Positions 1 through 8,318 of a DNA stretch of 64,000 nucleotides are shown in pieces. Positions within the stretch are counted from its first letter, which is position 1; every line of letters starts with the position of its first letter. The notes beneath the pieces were generated by a model that worked only from the letters and a program-made list of their open reading frames with translations, was not told the origin of the DNA and did no database searches. The translations under genes were made by a program, and so were the position numbers. Source of the DNA: Trebonia kvetii (GTDB lineage Bacteria > Actinomycetota > Actinomycetes > Streptosporangiales > Streptosporangiaceae); assembly GCF_007827045.1 (NCBI RefSeq), contig NZ_RPFW01000005.1, positions 577,835 through 641,834 of the forward strand, given 5' to 3'.

Positions 1-1382
1 GGGTCGTGATGCCGGGCCCGCTCATCGACCTGTCGCTGACGCCGGTCAGCATCAGCGGGCCGGCCGCCACTTCCTGGCCGGGCATCACCGAGCTGCCACC
101 GCTGTGGTCCGCGGCGCGGACGCCGGCCCGGCACCAGCCCGACGGCGGCCAACGCGACAGCGGCCAGCTCGACGGTGGCCGGCCATCGCCCGCGCGGCGT
201 GAGCCGGACCCTCAGCCGCCGCTATCTGGCCTTCGCGTGCTCGACCTCGGCACGATCATCGCCGGCCCGTACGTCGGGACGCTGCTTGCCGATCTCGGCG
301 CGGACGTCATCAAGATCGAGCGGCCGCCGTCCGGCGATGAGTTCCGGGTGGCGCACGGCGGCCGCGGCGGTTCCAGCTTCGAGGTGTACAACCGCGACCA
401 GCGCAGCGCGCTGCTTAACCTGTCCGGTGCGGACGACCGGCTGGTGTTCGACCGTCTCGTCGGCTCGGCGGACGTCGTCGTGGACAACTACCGCGCCGGC
501 GTGGCCGGCCGCCTCGGCATCACGCACGACCGGCTGGCCGCCATCAACCCCGCGGTGGTCACCGTGTCGATCAGCGCCTTCGGCGAGACGGGCCCGCTCG
601 GCCGCCGGCCGGGATTCGACCCGGTCATCCAGGCGATGAGCGGCATCATGCGTGCTCAGGGCGGGCCGGACCAGGCCGACAGCCCCGCGTTCCTGACCGT
701 CCCCATCAACGACGTGATCGCCGCGGGCCTCGCGACGCTCGGCGCGTGTGCCGCGCTGCTGGCCCGTGCCCGCCTCGGCCGCGGACAGCACATCGGAGTC
801 ACGCTGTCCGCCGCGTCCTGCCTGCTCCAGTCCGAGTTCCTGACTCAGACCGGGCTCCCGGCCGAGTCCGGGCTCCCGGCCGAGTCCGGGTTCCCGGCGC
901 CCGACGGGAGCAGCGCCCAGCCGACGGGCGGCAGGGACTTCGCCGGGCCAGGCCCGCTCGACCGGCTCTACCAGGCCGCCGACGGCTGGGTCAGGCTCGC
1001 TGCCGTGCCGGGACAGCTCCCCGCGCTGGCGGCCGCGGGGCTGGCCCCGGCAGCTGGCCAGGCACAGTCCGGCGACGAGGCGCTGGCAGCCGGAATTTCC
1101 GCGATGCTCGCGGACCGCCCGGCGGCCGAGGTGATCGCCCGCGCCCACGCGGCAGGCATTCCCGCCGTCCGCGCCCGTAAGGCGCAAGAGCTAACCGCCG
1201 ACGCGCAGCTCATTCGCCATGGCCTGCTGACCGTCATCGACCGCGACGATCGCGGCGTCACCTGGGTCGGCCCCGGGCGCTGGCTGGAGATGCCCGGCCT
1301 GGCTTCCTCCCGGCCCGGCGATGCTCCCCAGGCCGGCGAGCACACCGAGACGATCCGCCGCGAGGCCGGCCTCGGCTCCTGA
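1..1382 (+). CDS. CaiB/BaiF family III CoA-transferase, 5' end outside window
   Basis: Family III CoA-transferases move CoA between acyl groups in the cytoplasm. The frame is open to the left edge, so the true start lies upstream. From about residue 73 of the visible part there is a complete CaiB N-terminal fold (LRVLDLGTIIAGPYVGTLLA, then DLGADVIKIERPPSGD) followed by GFDPVIQAMSGIM and the usual C-terminal lobe. The first 70 residues are a Pro/Ser/Gln-rich linker, so I infer that this is the second domain of a two-domain protein whose first domain is cut off. An insertion near residue 285 carries an 18-bp tandem repeat. The next gene starts 66 bp downstream. Substrate unknown. Confidence 0.85.
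   Translation, partial: VVMPGPLIDLSLTPVSISGPAATSWPGITELPPLWSAARTPARHQPDGGQRDSGQLDGGRPSPARREPDPQPPLSGLRVLDLGTIIAGPYVGTLLADLGADVIKIERPPSGDEFRVAHGGRGGSSFEVYNRDQRSALLNLSGADDRLVFDRLVGSADVVVDNYRAGVAGRLGITHDRLAAINPAVVTVSISAFGETGPLGRRPGFDPVIQAMSGIMRAQGGPDQADSPAFLTVPINDVIAAGLATLGACAALLARARLGRGQHIGVTLSAASCLLQSEFLTQTGLPAESGLPAESGFPAPDGSSAQPTGGRDFAGPGPLDRLYQAADGWVRLAAVPGQLPALAAAGLAPAAGQAQSGDEALAAGISAMLADRPAAEVIARAHAAGIPAVRARKAQELTADAQLIRHGLLTVIDRDDRGVTWVGPGRWLEMPGLASSRPGDAPQAGEHTETIRREAGLGS
852..897 (+). repeat. 18-bp in-frame tandem repeat in the CoA-transferase gene
   Basis: The unit gggctcccggccgagtcc occurs at 852-869 and again at 870-887, followed by a partial third copy. It encodes GLPAES repeats ending in GFPAPDG. 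It lies in a loop insertion between the two lobes of the CaiB fold, so copy-number change would probably be tolerated. Confidence 0.85.
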
Positions 1383-1448
1383 GCATTGACGTTCACCGCC
1401 GCACGCGGGAGCCTGGTACGGGGGCGGGTGCATGGTGAGGGAGGCATC

Positions 1449-2051
1449 ATGGCATGGCAACTGGAGGGAACGTATTTCGAGTCGTGTTCGTGTGATGCGG
1501 TCTGCCCGTGTACCTGGTCGGCGCTGACGGCAAGGGCGACGCTCGACCGATGCCGCGCTCTGCTGGCGTATCACGTCGAATCGGGGGAAATTGACGGGGT
1601 CGACGTCAGCGGCCTTAGTTTCGCCCTGTTCCTGGACACGCCGCCGGTGATGAGCGAGGGCAACTGGCGGGTGGGCGTTTTCCTCGATGACGCGGCGTCC
1701 GAAAGCCAGGCCGAGCAACTCGGCGTGGTCCTGTCCGGGCAGGCGGGCGGGCCGCCCGCGATGCTTGGGCCGCTTATCGGGGAAATGCTCGGGGTGGAGA
1801 AGGCCCGCATCGCCTACACCGATGACGGCCGCGGTCATCACGTCAGCATCGGCGATGCCGTCGACGTGGCGGTGAACGACTTCGTGGCCATCGAGGGGCA
1901 TGACCCGGTTCGGCTCACGAACGTCTTCCACCCGTCGAACACGACGCTGACGGTCGCTCCGGCGAATGCCGCGCGCCTTTCGACGTTCGGTATCGACTGG
2001 GGGCGCGACGGGCAGAGCGGTTTTTCCGCGCCGTTCTCCTGGTCCGGGTGA
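1449..2051 (+). CDS. DUF1326 domain protein
   Basis: A 200-residue cytoplasmic protein of the DUF1326 family. The N-terminus has the family's cysteine cluster (YFESCSCDAVCPCTW, residues 9-23), which looks like a soft-metal site. The middle contains LSFALFLDTPPVMSEGNWRV and the end is an all-beta region. I chose ATG 1449 because AGGGAGG at 1438-1444 precedes it; an upstream frame extension has no family similarity. Its stop overlaps the start of the next gene in a GTGA motif, so the two are translationally coupled. DUF1326 and DUF2182 genes commonly sit together, but no reaction is established for the pair. A role in metal handling is inference from the cysteines. Confidence 0.85.
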   Translation: MAWQLEGTYFESCSCDAVCPCTWSALTARATLDRCRALLAYHVESGEIDGVDVSGLSFALFLDTPPVMSEGNWRVGVFLDDAASESQAEQLGVVLSGQAGGPPAMLGPLIGEMLGVEKARIAYTDDGRGHHVSIGDAVDVAVNDFVAIEGHDPVRLTNVFHPSNTTLTVAPANAARLSTFGIDWGRDGQSGFSAPFSWSG

Positions 2052-2821
2052 CCAGTTCCGCGGAGCTGACCCGGCCACGGCCGGGGCTGCCGACCCGTGA
2101 GGCCGCGCTGCTGCTGATCGCGGCCGCCGGGGCGTGGGCCGCGACCGTCGCCCTGGCCCGCGGCATGAGTGGGATGACAGGGACGATGGGGCTGGGTCTC
2201 GTCGTATTCCTGTCCGTGTGGACGCTGATGATGGCCGCCATGATGCTGCCGTCGGTGACGCCAACGGCCTCGCTCTACGCCAAGACCGTGCGAGGCAACC
2301 GGACACTCCGGATCGCCGGGCTCACGGCCGGCTATCTGGGTGCCTGGGCGGCGGCCGGCCTGCCGGCGTACGGGCTGGCCTGGCTCGCCGGCTGGCTGGC
2401 CGGCGGCCAGCCAAGTGCGGCCCGCGTCCTCGCCGCGGTGCTTTTCGCCGGCTGCGGCGTCTACCAGCTGAGCAGCCTGAAGGACCGCTGCCTGGCGCAC
2501 TGCCGCTCGCCGCTCGCGCTGCTGCTGCATTACGGCTCGTACCGAGGCAGGTTCCGCGACGTGCGCGCCGGCGCGCATCACGGCTTGTTCTGCCTGGGTT
2601 GCTGCTGGGGACTGATGGTGATCCTCGTCGCGGTGGGCCTGATGAACGTGGCGGCCATGGTCGGCCTGGCTGCGGTGATCCTGATCGAGAAGGTCTTCAG
2701 GTGGGGTCCCGCGGCCGGCCGACTGGCAGGCGTCGCCGCGCTGGCCCTGGCAGTGGCCGTGTTCTGGTTCCCTTGGCTCGCCCCTGGCCTGCACGCCCCG
2801 CCCATGATGCCGATGACCTGA
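2048..2821 (+). CDS. DUF2182 integral membrane protein
   Basis: A 257-residue polytopic membrane protein with about six to seven hydrophobic segments. Family signatures are WTLMMAAMMLPSVTP near residue 57 and HHGLFCLGCCWGLMVIL near residue 178, with methionines and cysteines facing what could be a metal site. A Met-rich tail (PPMMPMT) ends the protein. The GTG start lies inside the stop codon of the DUF1326 gene (GTGA at 2048-2051), so the two products are probably made in fixed ratio. The family is sometimes called a predicted metal-binding membrane protein; transport of copper or another soft metal is plausible but not shown. Confidence 0.87.
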   Translation: MTSSAELTRPRPGLPTREAALLLIAAAGAWAATVALARGMSGMTGTMGLGLVVFLSVWTLMMAAMMLPSVTPTASLYAKTVRGNRTLRIAGLTAGYLGAWAAAGLPAYGLAWLAGWLAGGQPSAARVLAAVLFAGCGVYQLSSLKDRCLAHCRSPLALLLHYGSYRGRFRDVRAGAHHGLFCLGCCWGLMVILVAVGLMNVAAMVGLAAVILIEKVFRWGPAAGRLAGVAALALAVAVFWFPWLAPGLHAPPMMPMT

Positions 2822-2875
2822 CCAGCGCGGCCAGGCGCGGTGCCCGCGCGCCGGGGCCGTATACGCTCACTGAGC

Positions 2876-3937
2876 ATGAGCCCCGACGAATCGTCGCTGG
2901 CGGCTGCGGTTCCAGGATTGATACGCAGCGACCCTCGTGGCCCGGGAATTACCCGTGAACGGAGCCGCGAAGGGTTCCGGTACCGTGACCGGTCAGGCGC
3001 AGAAGTCACTGAGCGGCTGACGCTGCAGCGCATCGGCGCACTGGCGATCCCGCCGGCCTGGGCGAACGTTTGGATCTCGCCGGACCCGCTGGGGCACATC
3101 CAAGCCACCGGCGTGGACAGCCGGGGCCGGACCCAGTACCGCTATCACCAACTGTGGCGCGAGCAGCGCGAGGCTCAGAAGTTTCTTCACATGCTGCGGT
3201 TCGCCAGCGCTCTGCCTGTGCTGCGGGCGGCCACCATGCAGGACCTGGCGCGAGCTGGCCTGGATCGTGACCGCGTAGCGGCCAGCGCCGTCCGGCTGAT
3301 CGACCTGGGCCTGTTCCGCGTCGGGGGCGAAAAATACGCCGCGCTGGACCATCATTACGGCGCTACGACGCTGGAGAAGAGGCACCTCACACTGACGCGT
3401 GACGGCATGAAGTTCGACTACATCGCCAAGGAGGGCAAGCGCCGGACGATCAGCATCACCGACGAAGTGGTCATACCCACCGTGCGAGCATTGGCCCGCA
3501 GCCGCAACGGCCTGGACACGCTGTTCAGCTATCAGCACGGCGACAACTGGCGCGTCCTGCATTCGCACGATGTGAGCAACTACATCGCCGCCCGGGCCGG
3601 CGGCCACTTCACCGCCAAGGAATTCCGCACCTGGAATGCGACTGTGCTGATGGCGCTGGTGCTATCGAACACAGCTCCATCGCCATCAGCAAGGAGCCGC
3701 CAGCGGGTCATCGCCGCCGGCATCCGCGAGGTGGCGGGCTGGCTTGGCGACACCCCGGCGGTGGCTCGCAAGTCCTACATCGACCCACAGCTGATAAGCC
3801 GCTATGAGTCGGCCGGCGAGCTGCCCGCGATTCCCTCCCTGCCGGTCGCACTCCCGGCCCCCGCCGAAGCAGAGATCGCTGTCGCCGCGCTGCTAGCCGC
3901 CCCCGGCGCCTCCACCACAGCCGCGGCACTCCCCTGA
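2876..3937 (+). CDS. DNA topoisomerase IB (poxvirus/bacterial type)
   Basis: This enzyme relaxes supercoiled DNA through a 3'-phosphotyrosyl intermediate. The 353-residue protein has the N-terminal DNA-binding region (IPPAWANVWISPDPLGHIQA) and the catalytic domain: Arg in LGLFRVGGEKYA, Lys in the hairpin IAKEGKRR, Arg in AKEFRTWNATV, and the nucleophile Tyr301 in ARKSYIDP. The position occupied by His in vaccinia enzyme (Asn in some bacterial members) is Asp292 in LGDTPAV. The C-terminal 50 residues are Ala/Pro-rich low-complexity sequence. I chose ATG 2876; a GTG 36 bp upstream is less likely. It stands alone, 54 bp after the DUF2182 gene. Confidence 0.9.
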   Translation: MSPDESSLAAAVPGLIRSDPRGPGITRERSREGFRYRDRSGAEVTERLTLQRIGALAIPPAWANVWISPDPLGHIQATGVDSRGRTQYRYHQLWREQREAQKFLHMLRFASALPVLRAATMQDLARAGLDRDRVAASAVRLIDLGLFRVGGEKYAALDHHYGATTLEKRHLTLTRDGMKFDYIAKEGKRRTISITDEVVIPTVRALARSRNGLDTLFSYQHGDNWRVLHSHDVSNYIAARAGGHFTAKEFRTWNATVLMALVLSNTAPSPSARSRQRVIAAGIREVAGWLGDTPAVARKSYIDPQLISRYESAGELPAIPSLPVALPAPAEAEIAVAALLAAPGASTTAAALP

Positions 3938-4196
3938 CGACCACGCCCGCCGCGCCCGGTCGCCAACCTCTGTGAAAGATCAGGTCTAGTGGGACTGAAG
4001 TGATAATTAACCATCAGTGAGGCTATTGGGATTAGTGTGCATGCCGCCTCAAATCCCGCTTGCGATTCAGCCATGAGCCATCCTGCTGTCGATTACTCGG
4101 CGTAAAGTATCGATCGCTCTACGTGTCTACTCGTATTCGCGAGACCTATCGGGCCGCGATGGCGCGGCATCGGGGAAACCAAGATGGAGGCACAGC

Positions 4197-5702
4197 ATGA
4201 AACTGCGATTGCCGAGCTCGGGACGCCCACCCAAATCAGTCATCGCCGCGTCCGCGCTGGTCGCGGCCAGCTCCCTCACTCTGACGGGAGTGGCCGCCCA
4301 GGCGGCGCCGGCGTGGGTGAGTTCCGGCGGAACCGTCCTGCAGACCAACCTGGTATCCGACCTGCCGGGCGCCGCCGCGGTGACCGACCCCAACCTGGTC
4401 AACGCTTGGGGCATCTCCGAGAGCGGAACCAGCCCCTTCTGGATCTCCGACAACAACGCCGGCGTGTCCACGCTTTATCAAGTCCCTGGCGCGAACAACG
4501 CGCCGGTCACGACTGCCCCGCTGGTCGTGAACATCCCGACCCCGGTCGACACCACCGGCGGAACCCCGACCGGAACGGTGTTCAACTTCGCCGGCGGAAA
4601 CGGAGCCTTCAAGGTCACCGGCCCGAACAAGAACGGGATGAGCACGACCGCCGCGGCCGTGTTCCTGTTCGTCACCGAGGACGGGACGATACTCGGCTGG
4701 AACCCCGCCATCGATCCCACCGGGAAGTTCGCCGGCCCGGGCGGCTTCAGCGCTCAGGCGGTCATCGCGAAGGACAACTCCGGGAACAACTTCACCAACC
4801 CCAACGAGAATCAGCAGACCGGGGCCGTCTACAAGGGGCTGGCCATCGCCACCAGCACCACACCCATCATCCCCGGGGATCCCAACAGCACGGCTCTGCT
4901 CTACGCTTCCAACTTCCGCGCCGGGACCATCGAGGTGTACGACGCGAACTTCGATCAGGTCACGGCCTTGCCGCCCGGCGCGTTCAGCGACCCGGATCTG
5001 CCCAAGGGCTATGCGCCATTCAACGTCCAGGTTCTGGACGGGAAGCTATACGTCACCTACGCCAAGCAAGACGCACTCAAGCACGACGACGCGGCTGGCC
5101 CGCACCGCGGCTTCGTTGACGTATACAACCTGGACGGCACGCCCGGCCTGCCTGGCGGAACGGTCCGGCTGATCTCGCGCGGGCCGCTGAACTCCCCGTG
5201 GGGCCTGGCGATCGCACCGGCCGGCTTCGCCGGCCTCTGCGCCAACCACAACGATCCGGTGCTGCTGGTCGGTAACTTCGGGGATGGGCACATCCACGCG
5301 TTCGACGCGAACAACGGACAGTCGCTCGGCCAGCTCAGGGATCCCGACGGAGAGCCCATCGTGATCGACGGGCTGTGGGCGCTGAAGGTCGGCAACGGCG
5401 GGGCCGGGGGCGCTACCAACGCCGTCTACTTCACCGCTGGCCCGTTCGGCGAGTCGCATGGGCTGTTCGGCTCGCTTTCGACTGCCGCTCCCGGCTCGCC
5501 CGAGGGACCAGCCGAAGGGCAATGGGTGCAGGCGAACCTGGATGTCGTGCAGCTAGACCTGCAGCAGCTCAACGCGGACCTGGCGAGTGGAGCACCCCTG
5601 GACACCATCAAGATGGACAGCAAGACCCTCAACGCCGACACCCGTCAGCTACTGATTGTGGAGCGGGCCTTCGCGGCGGACGCTATTGCCGATAGCGCGT
5701 GA
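4197..5702 (+). CDS. Secreted TIGR03118 family protein
   Basis: A 501-residue exported protein. The N-terminus is a Sec signal peptide (basic MKLRLPSSGRPPK, hydrophobic core, cleavage near AAQAAPAW, about residue 38). The mature part matches the TIGR03118 family: NLVSDLPGAAAVTDPNLVNAWGIS, SPFWISDNNAGVSTLY, YASNFRAGTIEVYD, SPWGLAIAPAGF and LLVGNFGDGHIHAFD, a likely beta-propeller. The last 50 residues form a helical tail (LDVVQLDLQQLNADLA) not typical of a sortase or lipoprotein anchor. ATG 4197 is preceded by GGAGG at 4184-4189 region spacing. The 259 bp upstream hold no gene and probably contain its promoter. Function unknown; extracellular or wall-associated. Confidence 0.85.
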   Translation: MKLRLPSSGRPPKSVIAASALVAASSLTLTGVAAQAAPAWVSSGGTVLQTNLVSDLPGAAAVTDPNLVNAWGISESGTSPFWISDNNAGVSTLYQVPGANNAPVTTAPLVVNIPTPVDTTGGTPTGTVFNFAGGNGAFKVTGPNKNGMSTTAAAVFLFVTEDGTILGWNPAIDPTGKFAGPGGFSAQAVIAKDNSGNNFTNPNENQQTGAVYKGLAIATSTTPIIPGDPNSTALLYASNFRAGTIEVYDANFDQVTALPPGAFSDPDLPKGYAPFNVQVLDGKLYVTYAKQDALKHDDAAGPHRGFVDVYNLDGTPGLPGGTVRLISRGPLNSPWGLAIAPAGFAGLCANHNDPVLLVGNFGDGHIHAFDANNGQSLGQLRDPDGEPIVIDGLWALKVGNGGAGGATNAVYFTAGPFGESHGLFGSLSTAAPGSPEGPAEGQWVQANLDVVQLDLQQLNADLASGAPLDTIKMDSKTLNADTRQLLIVERAFAADAIADSA

Positions 5703-5720
5703 TCGGCGCGGCATTACTAC

Positions 5721-5769
5721 GCCCCGGTTCGTTCGTAACAGGACTCTTCATTTCCGAACGAGCCGGGGC
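5721..5769. terminator. Bidirectional intrinsic terminator between convergent genes
   Basis: A 15-bp stem pairs gccccggttcgttcg (5721-5735) with cgaacgagccggggc (5755-5769), one G-U pair, with a 19-nt loop. It sits 18 bp after the TIGR03118 stop and 55 bp before the end of the convergent sigma factor gene. There is only a short T-rich stretch after it, as is usual in high-GC actinobacteria. Confidence 0.7.
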
Positions 5770-5823
5770 TTCTGCCTCGAGCAGTCCATCCGTCCTGATG
5801 GTGCCACACTGAAGGGGACAGGT

Positions 5824-7074
5824 TCATCTCTGCTGCGATCTGACCTCTGCCAGCCGTGCGGTCAGGAACCGGCGCTCGGGGCCGGTCGCGACAAGGGCGG
5901 CCGCCTCCTCGTAGGCGCTCGCGGCTTCCTCGTTCCTGCCAAGACGGCGCAGGAAGTCGGCCCGGGTCGCGGGCAGCAGGTAGTAGCCGGCGAGAGCGCC
6001 GTCTGCCTCAAGGCCGCGCAGCAGCGCGAGGCCCGCCGCCGGGCCGTCGGCCATGGCCACCGCGACCGCGCGGTTCAGTTCCACGACCGGTGAACCGGTT
6101 AGGTCTGCCAGGCGCTGGTAGAGCCGCGCGATCCTTGGCCAGTCGGTGGCCTGCGGCGTCGCGGCCGCGGCGTGGCAGCCGGCGATGGCCGCCTGGATCT
6201 GGTACTGGCCGATCCGCCCGACGGACAGGGCCGCCGCCAGGTGGCTGCGCGCGAGGCCGATCTGGGCCTGGTCCCACACGGTGCGGTCCTGGTCTTCCAG
6301 GGTCACCAGGTCACCGCGGTCGTTCACCCGCGAGGCCTGCCGCGCGCGGTGGAACAGCATGAGCGCGAGCAGCCCCTTGGCTTCCGGTTCTTCCGGCAGC
6401 AGGTCCCCGAGCACCTGGGTCAGCGCGACAGCCCGGTCGCACAGGTCACGCCGGATGAGGTCGTCTCCGGCACTGGCCGCGTATCCCTCGTTGAACACCA
6501 GGTAGAGCACCGCGAGGACGCCGGGTACCCGCTCCGGCAGGGCGCTGGCCGACGGTATCCGGTAGGGGATGCGCGCGTTGGCGATCTTGTGCTTGGCCCG
6601 GACGAGGCGCTTGGCCATGGTGGCCTCTGGCACCAGGAAGGCACGCGCGATCTCGGCGGTGCTCAGCCCCGTCAGCGTGCGCAGCGTCAGGGCGACCCGC
6701 GCCTCCATCGCCAGCGCGGGATGGCAGCACGTGAAGATGAGCCGCAGCCGCTCGTCTGGAACCCCGCCGTCGCCGGGGTCCGGCTCCGGGTTGTCAGGGC
6801 CCGTGTCCCTGGTTGCCATCACGGCCAACTCCTCGACCTTGGCACGGTAGTTGCTGCTGCGCCGCAGGCGGTCGATGGCCCCGTTGCGTGCCACCGTCAT
6901 CAGCCACGCGCCGGGACGGTTCGGCACGCCGTCGCGCGGCCAGCGCCGCAGCGCCTGGGCAAAGGCGTCCTGCGCGCATTCCTCGGCCAGGTCCCAGTCA
7001 CCCGTCTGGTGGATCAGGGCCGCGGTGATGCGGCCCCACTCCTCACGGAAGGCATCGGCCACCACCGTCCCCAC
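5824..7074 (-). CDS. ECF sigma factor of the ECF42 type with C-terminal helical-repeat domain
   Basis: An extracytoplasmic-function sigma factor. Region 2 is FREEWGRITAALIHQTGDWDLAEECAQDAFAQAL, and region 4 is the helix-turn-helix TLRTLTGLSTAEIARAFLVP followed by EATMAKRLVRAKHKIANA. About 230 further residues form a TPR-like C-terminal domain containing PGVLAVLYLVFNEGY and ending in helix pairs, the hallmark of ECF42. I place the start at GTG 7074 because conserved sequence begins there; GTG 7065 or 7062 are alternatives, and an upstream extension would overlap the neighbour. It follows the DGPF gene by 44 bp in one operon. ECF42 factors are known to be encoded next to DGPF proteins; no anti-sigma factor is visible. 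Confidence 0.9.
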   Translation of the reverse strand: MGTVVADAFREEWGRITAALIHQTGDWDLAEECAQDAFAQALRRWPRDGVPNRPGAWLMTVARNGAIDRLRRSSNYRAKVEELAVMATRDTGPDNPEPDPGDGGVPDERLRLIFTCCHPALAMEARVALTLRTLTGLSTAEIARAFLVPEATMAKRLVRAKHKIANARIPYRIPSASALPERVPGVLAVLYLVFNEGYAASAGDDLIRRDLCDRAVALTQVLGDLLPEEPEAKGLLALMLFHRARQASRVNDRGDLVTLEDQDRTVWDQAQIGLARSHLAAALSVGRIGQYQIQAAIAGCHAAAATPQATDWPRIARLYQRLADLTGSPVVELNRAVAVAMADGPAAGLALLRGLEADGALAGYYLLPATRADFLRRLGRNEEAASAYEEAAALVATGPERRFLTARLAEVRSQQR

Positions 7075-7118
7075 GACGCTTGTCGCGGTGACGGCGTGAT
7101 CATCGGGTCCGGGTGGGC

Positions 7119-7826
7119 CTACTCGAACGGCCAGAACGGCCTCACCTCCAGCAGGCCAAGGCGGGCCATCGGGTGCCTGCGCGCGACCTCGATGGCCTCG
7201 TCGAGGTCGGCGCACTCGAGCACGTCGAAGCCGGCGATCTGCTCCTTCGTCTCGGCGAACGGGCCGTCCGTCACGATGGCATGCTTGTCACGCACCCGTA
7301 CGGTGCGGGCGCAGTCTGGCGGTTCAAGTTCGCTGCCATACAGGCGAACGTCCCGGCCGTCCATCTCATCGACCCAGGGGTCGACCGGCTCGACGCGGTC
7401 GAACTCGCGAGGGTCGACCGCCGGGTCGGTGCAGACGAGCATCATGTACCGGATCTTGCCTTCTGCGGGCTTGGGCAGGGGCACGGCCGGTGCGCGCTCC
7501 GGCAGGGCGCGCACCTCGATCGCCCCCGTCCATGAGCTGGGGTGCTCGCCGGCCAACCGCACCGCCTCGTCCAGGCTGGCGCACTCCAGCAGGTCGTAGC
7601 CTGCCACCTGCTCCTTGGTCTCCGCGTACGGTCCGTCGGTGATGATGAGCTCGCCGCCCCTGATCTTGACCGTGGTGGCATCCGCCGTCGGCCGCAGGCG
7701 GGCGCCCTGCAGGTTGACCCGAGTGCGGATCGTCTCCTCAATCCAGGAGGCGAACGCGGCCTGGGCCTCGTCGTCCCAGTTCGCGGCTAGGTCCGGGTCG
7801 GCCGCGTGGATCAGCATGTAACGCAT
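7119..7826 (-). CDS. Tandem YCII/DGPF-domain protein
   Basis: A 235-residue protein made of two fused YCII (DGPF) domains. The first half carries ELIITDGPYAETKEQVAGYD and the second half HAIVTDGPFAETKEQIAGFD, each starting with a RYMLIH or RYMMLV strand. Most family members are single-domain proteins of about 120 residues, so this is an in-frame fusion or duplication joined by PLPKPAEGKI. It lies directly upstream of the ECF42 sigma factor gene and 11 bp downstream of a small gene, all on one strand. DGPF proteins are established genomic partners of ECF42 factors and may be part of the signal path; the enzymatic activity is unknown. Confidence 0.92.
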   Translation of the reverse strand: MRYMLIHAADPDLAANWDDEAQAAFASWIEETIRTRVNLQGARLRPTADATTVKIRGGELIITDGPYAETKEQVAGYDLLECASLDEAVRLAGEHPSSWTGAIEVRALPERAPAVPLPKPAEGKIRYMMLVCTDPAVDPREFDRVEPVDPWVDEMDGRDVRLYGSELEPPDCARTVRVRDKHAIVTDGPFAETKEQIAGFDVLECADLDEAIEVARRHPMARLGLLEVRPFWPFE

Positions 7827-7837
7827 TGTTCCTCCCC

Positions 7838-8047
7838 TTACCGAACACTCGACAGGTACCGTACCGACCTGCCCGCGGCGTCGCCGGCCAGCCGCGCGTC
7901 GTGCCTGCGGCGGACGGCGTGCCCGAGACGGAGCCCCAGGCCCCTCAGTGCGGCTGCGGTCTCACCCGCGCGCACGTCCGCGGCCCGTTGCTCGGCAGCG
8001 GTAAGGCCATGCTCGTACTTGTATATCTGGTCCGACAGCGAGTACAT
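7838..8047 (-). CDS. Small hypothetical protein, first gene of the ECF42/DGPF operon
   Basis: A 69-residue basic protein (MYSLSDQIYKYEHGLTAAEQ then an Arg/Ala-rich helix). I do not recognise a named family, but the start is well supported: GAAGGAG lies 5 bp before the ATG at 8047, and the stop is 11 bp from the DGPF gene. The sequence looks like the small helical proteins often found in actinobacterial operons. It would be the first gene of a three-gene transcript with the DGPF protein and the sigma factor. It contains no cysteine or membrane segment, so a classic zinc-dependent anti-sigma role is unlikely. Confidence 0.55.
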   Translation of the reverse strand: MYSLSDQIYKYEHGLTAAEQRAADVRAGETAAALRGLGLRLGHAVRRRHDARLAGDAAGRSVRYLSSVR

Positions 8048-8222
8048 CGTCGCTCCTTCGTGCGGTGGGCGTTCTGCGAGCCGCTCTTCTCGGCTCGTCT
8101 AACCGGACGACGAACGGATCTCGCGACATGGACACCCGCGCCAAGAAAAACCGGTTGCGGGAGAACGCCGGGCTGAGCGGTAATTGATTGTCCGTGACGA
8201 TCTTCTCCGGGAGGTAACCGAG

Positions 8223-8318
8223 ATGAGTGCAGCGACCGCACCGCTGTCCGTCCCGACCCGACTCCTGGAGCAGTCGTCCCGTGCACACTCTCAATCTCGG
8301 GATCCTGGCGCATGTTGA
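8223..8318 (+). CDS. Possible leader peptide ahead of the ribosomal protection gene
   Basis: A 31-codon frame (MSAATAPLSVPTRLLEQSSR...) begins at ATG 8223, 7 bp after a near-perfect Shine-Dalgarno GGGAGGT (8209-8215). It ends at TGA 8316-8318, after running 38 bp into the GTPase gene in another frame. The GTPase's own GTG at 8281 has a weaker site. The best ribosome-binding site in the region therefore serves this short frame, which suggests a translated leader or coupling peptide, as is known upstream of tet(M)-class genes. Alternatively the frame was once joined to the GTPase by a lost base. Confidence 0.45.
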   Translation: MSAATAPLSVPTRLLEQSSRAHSQSRDPGAC

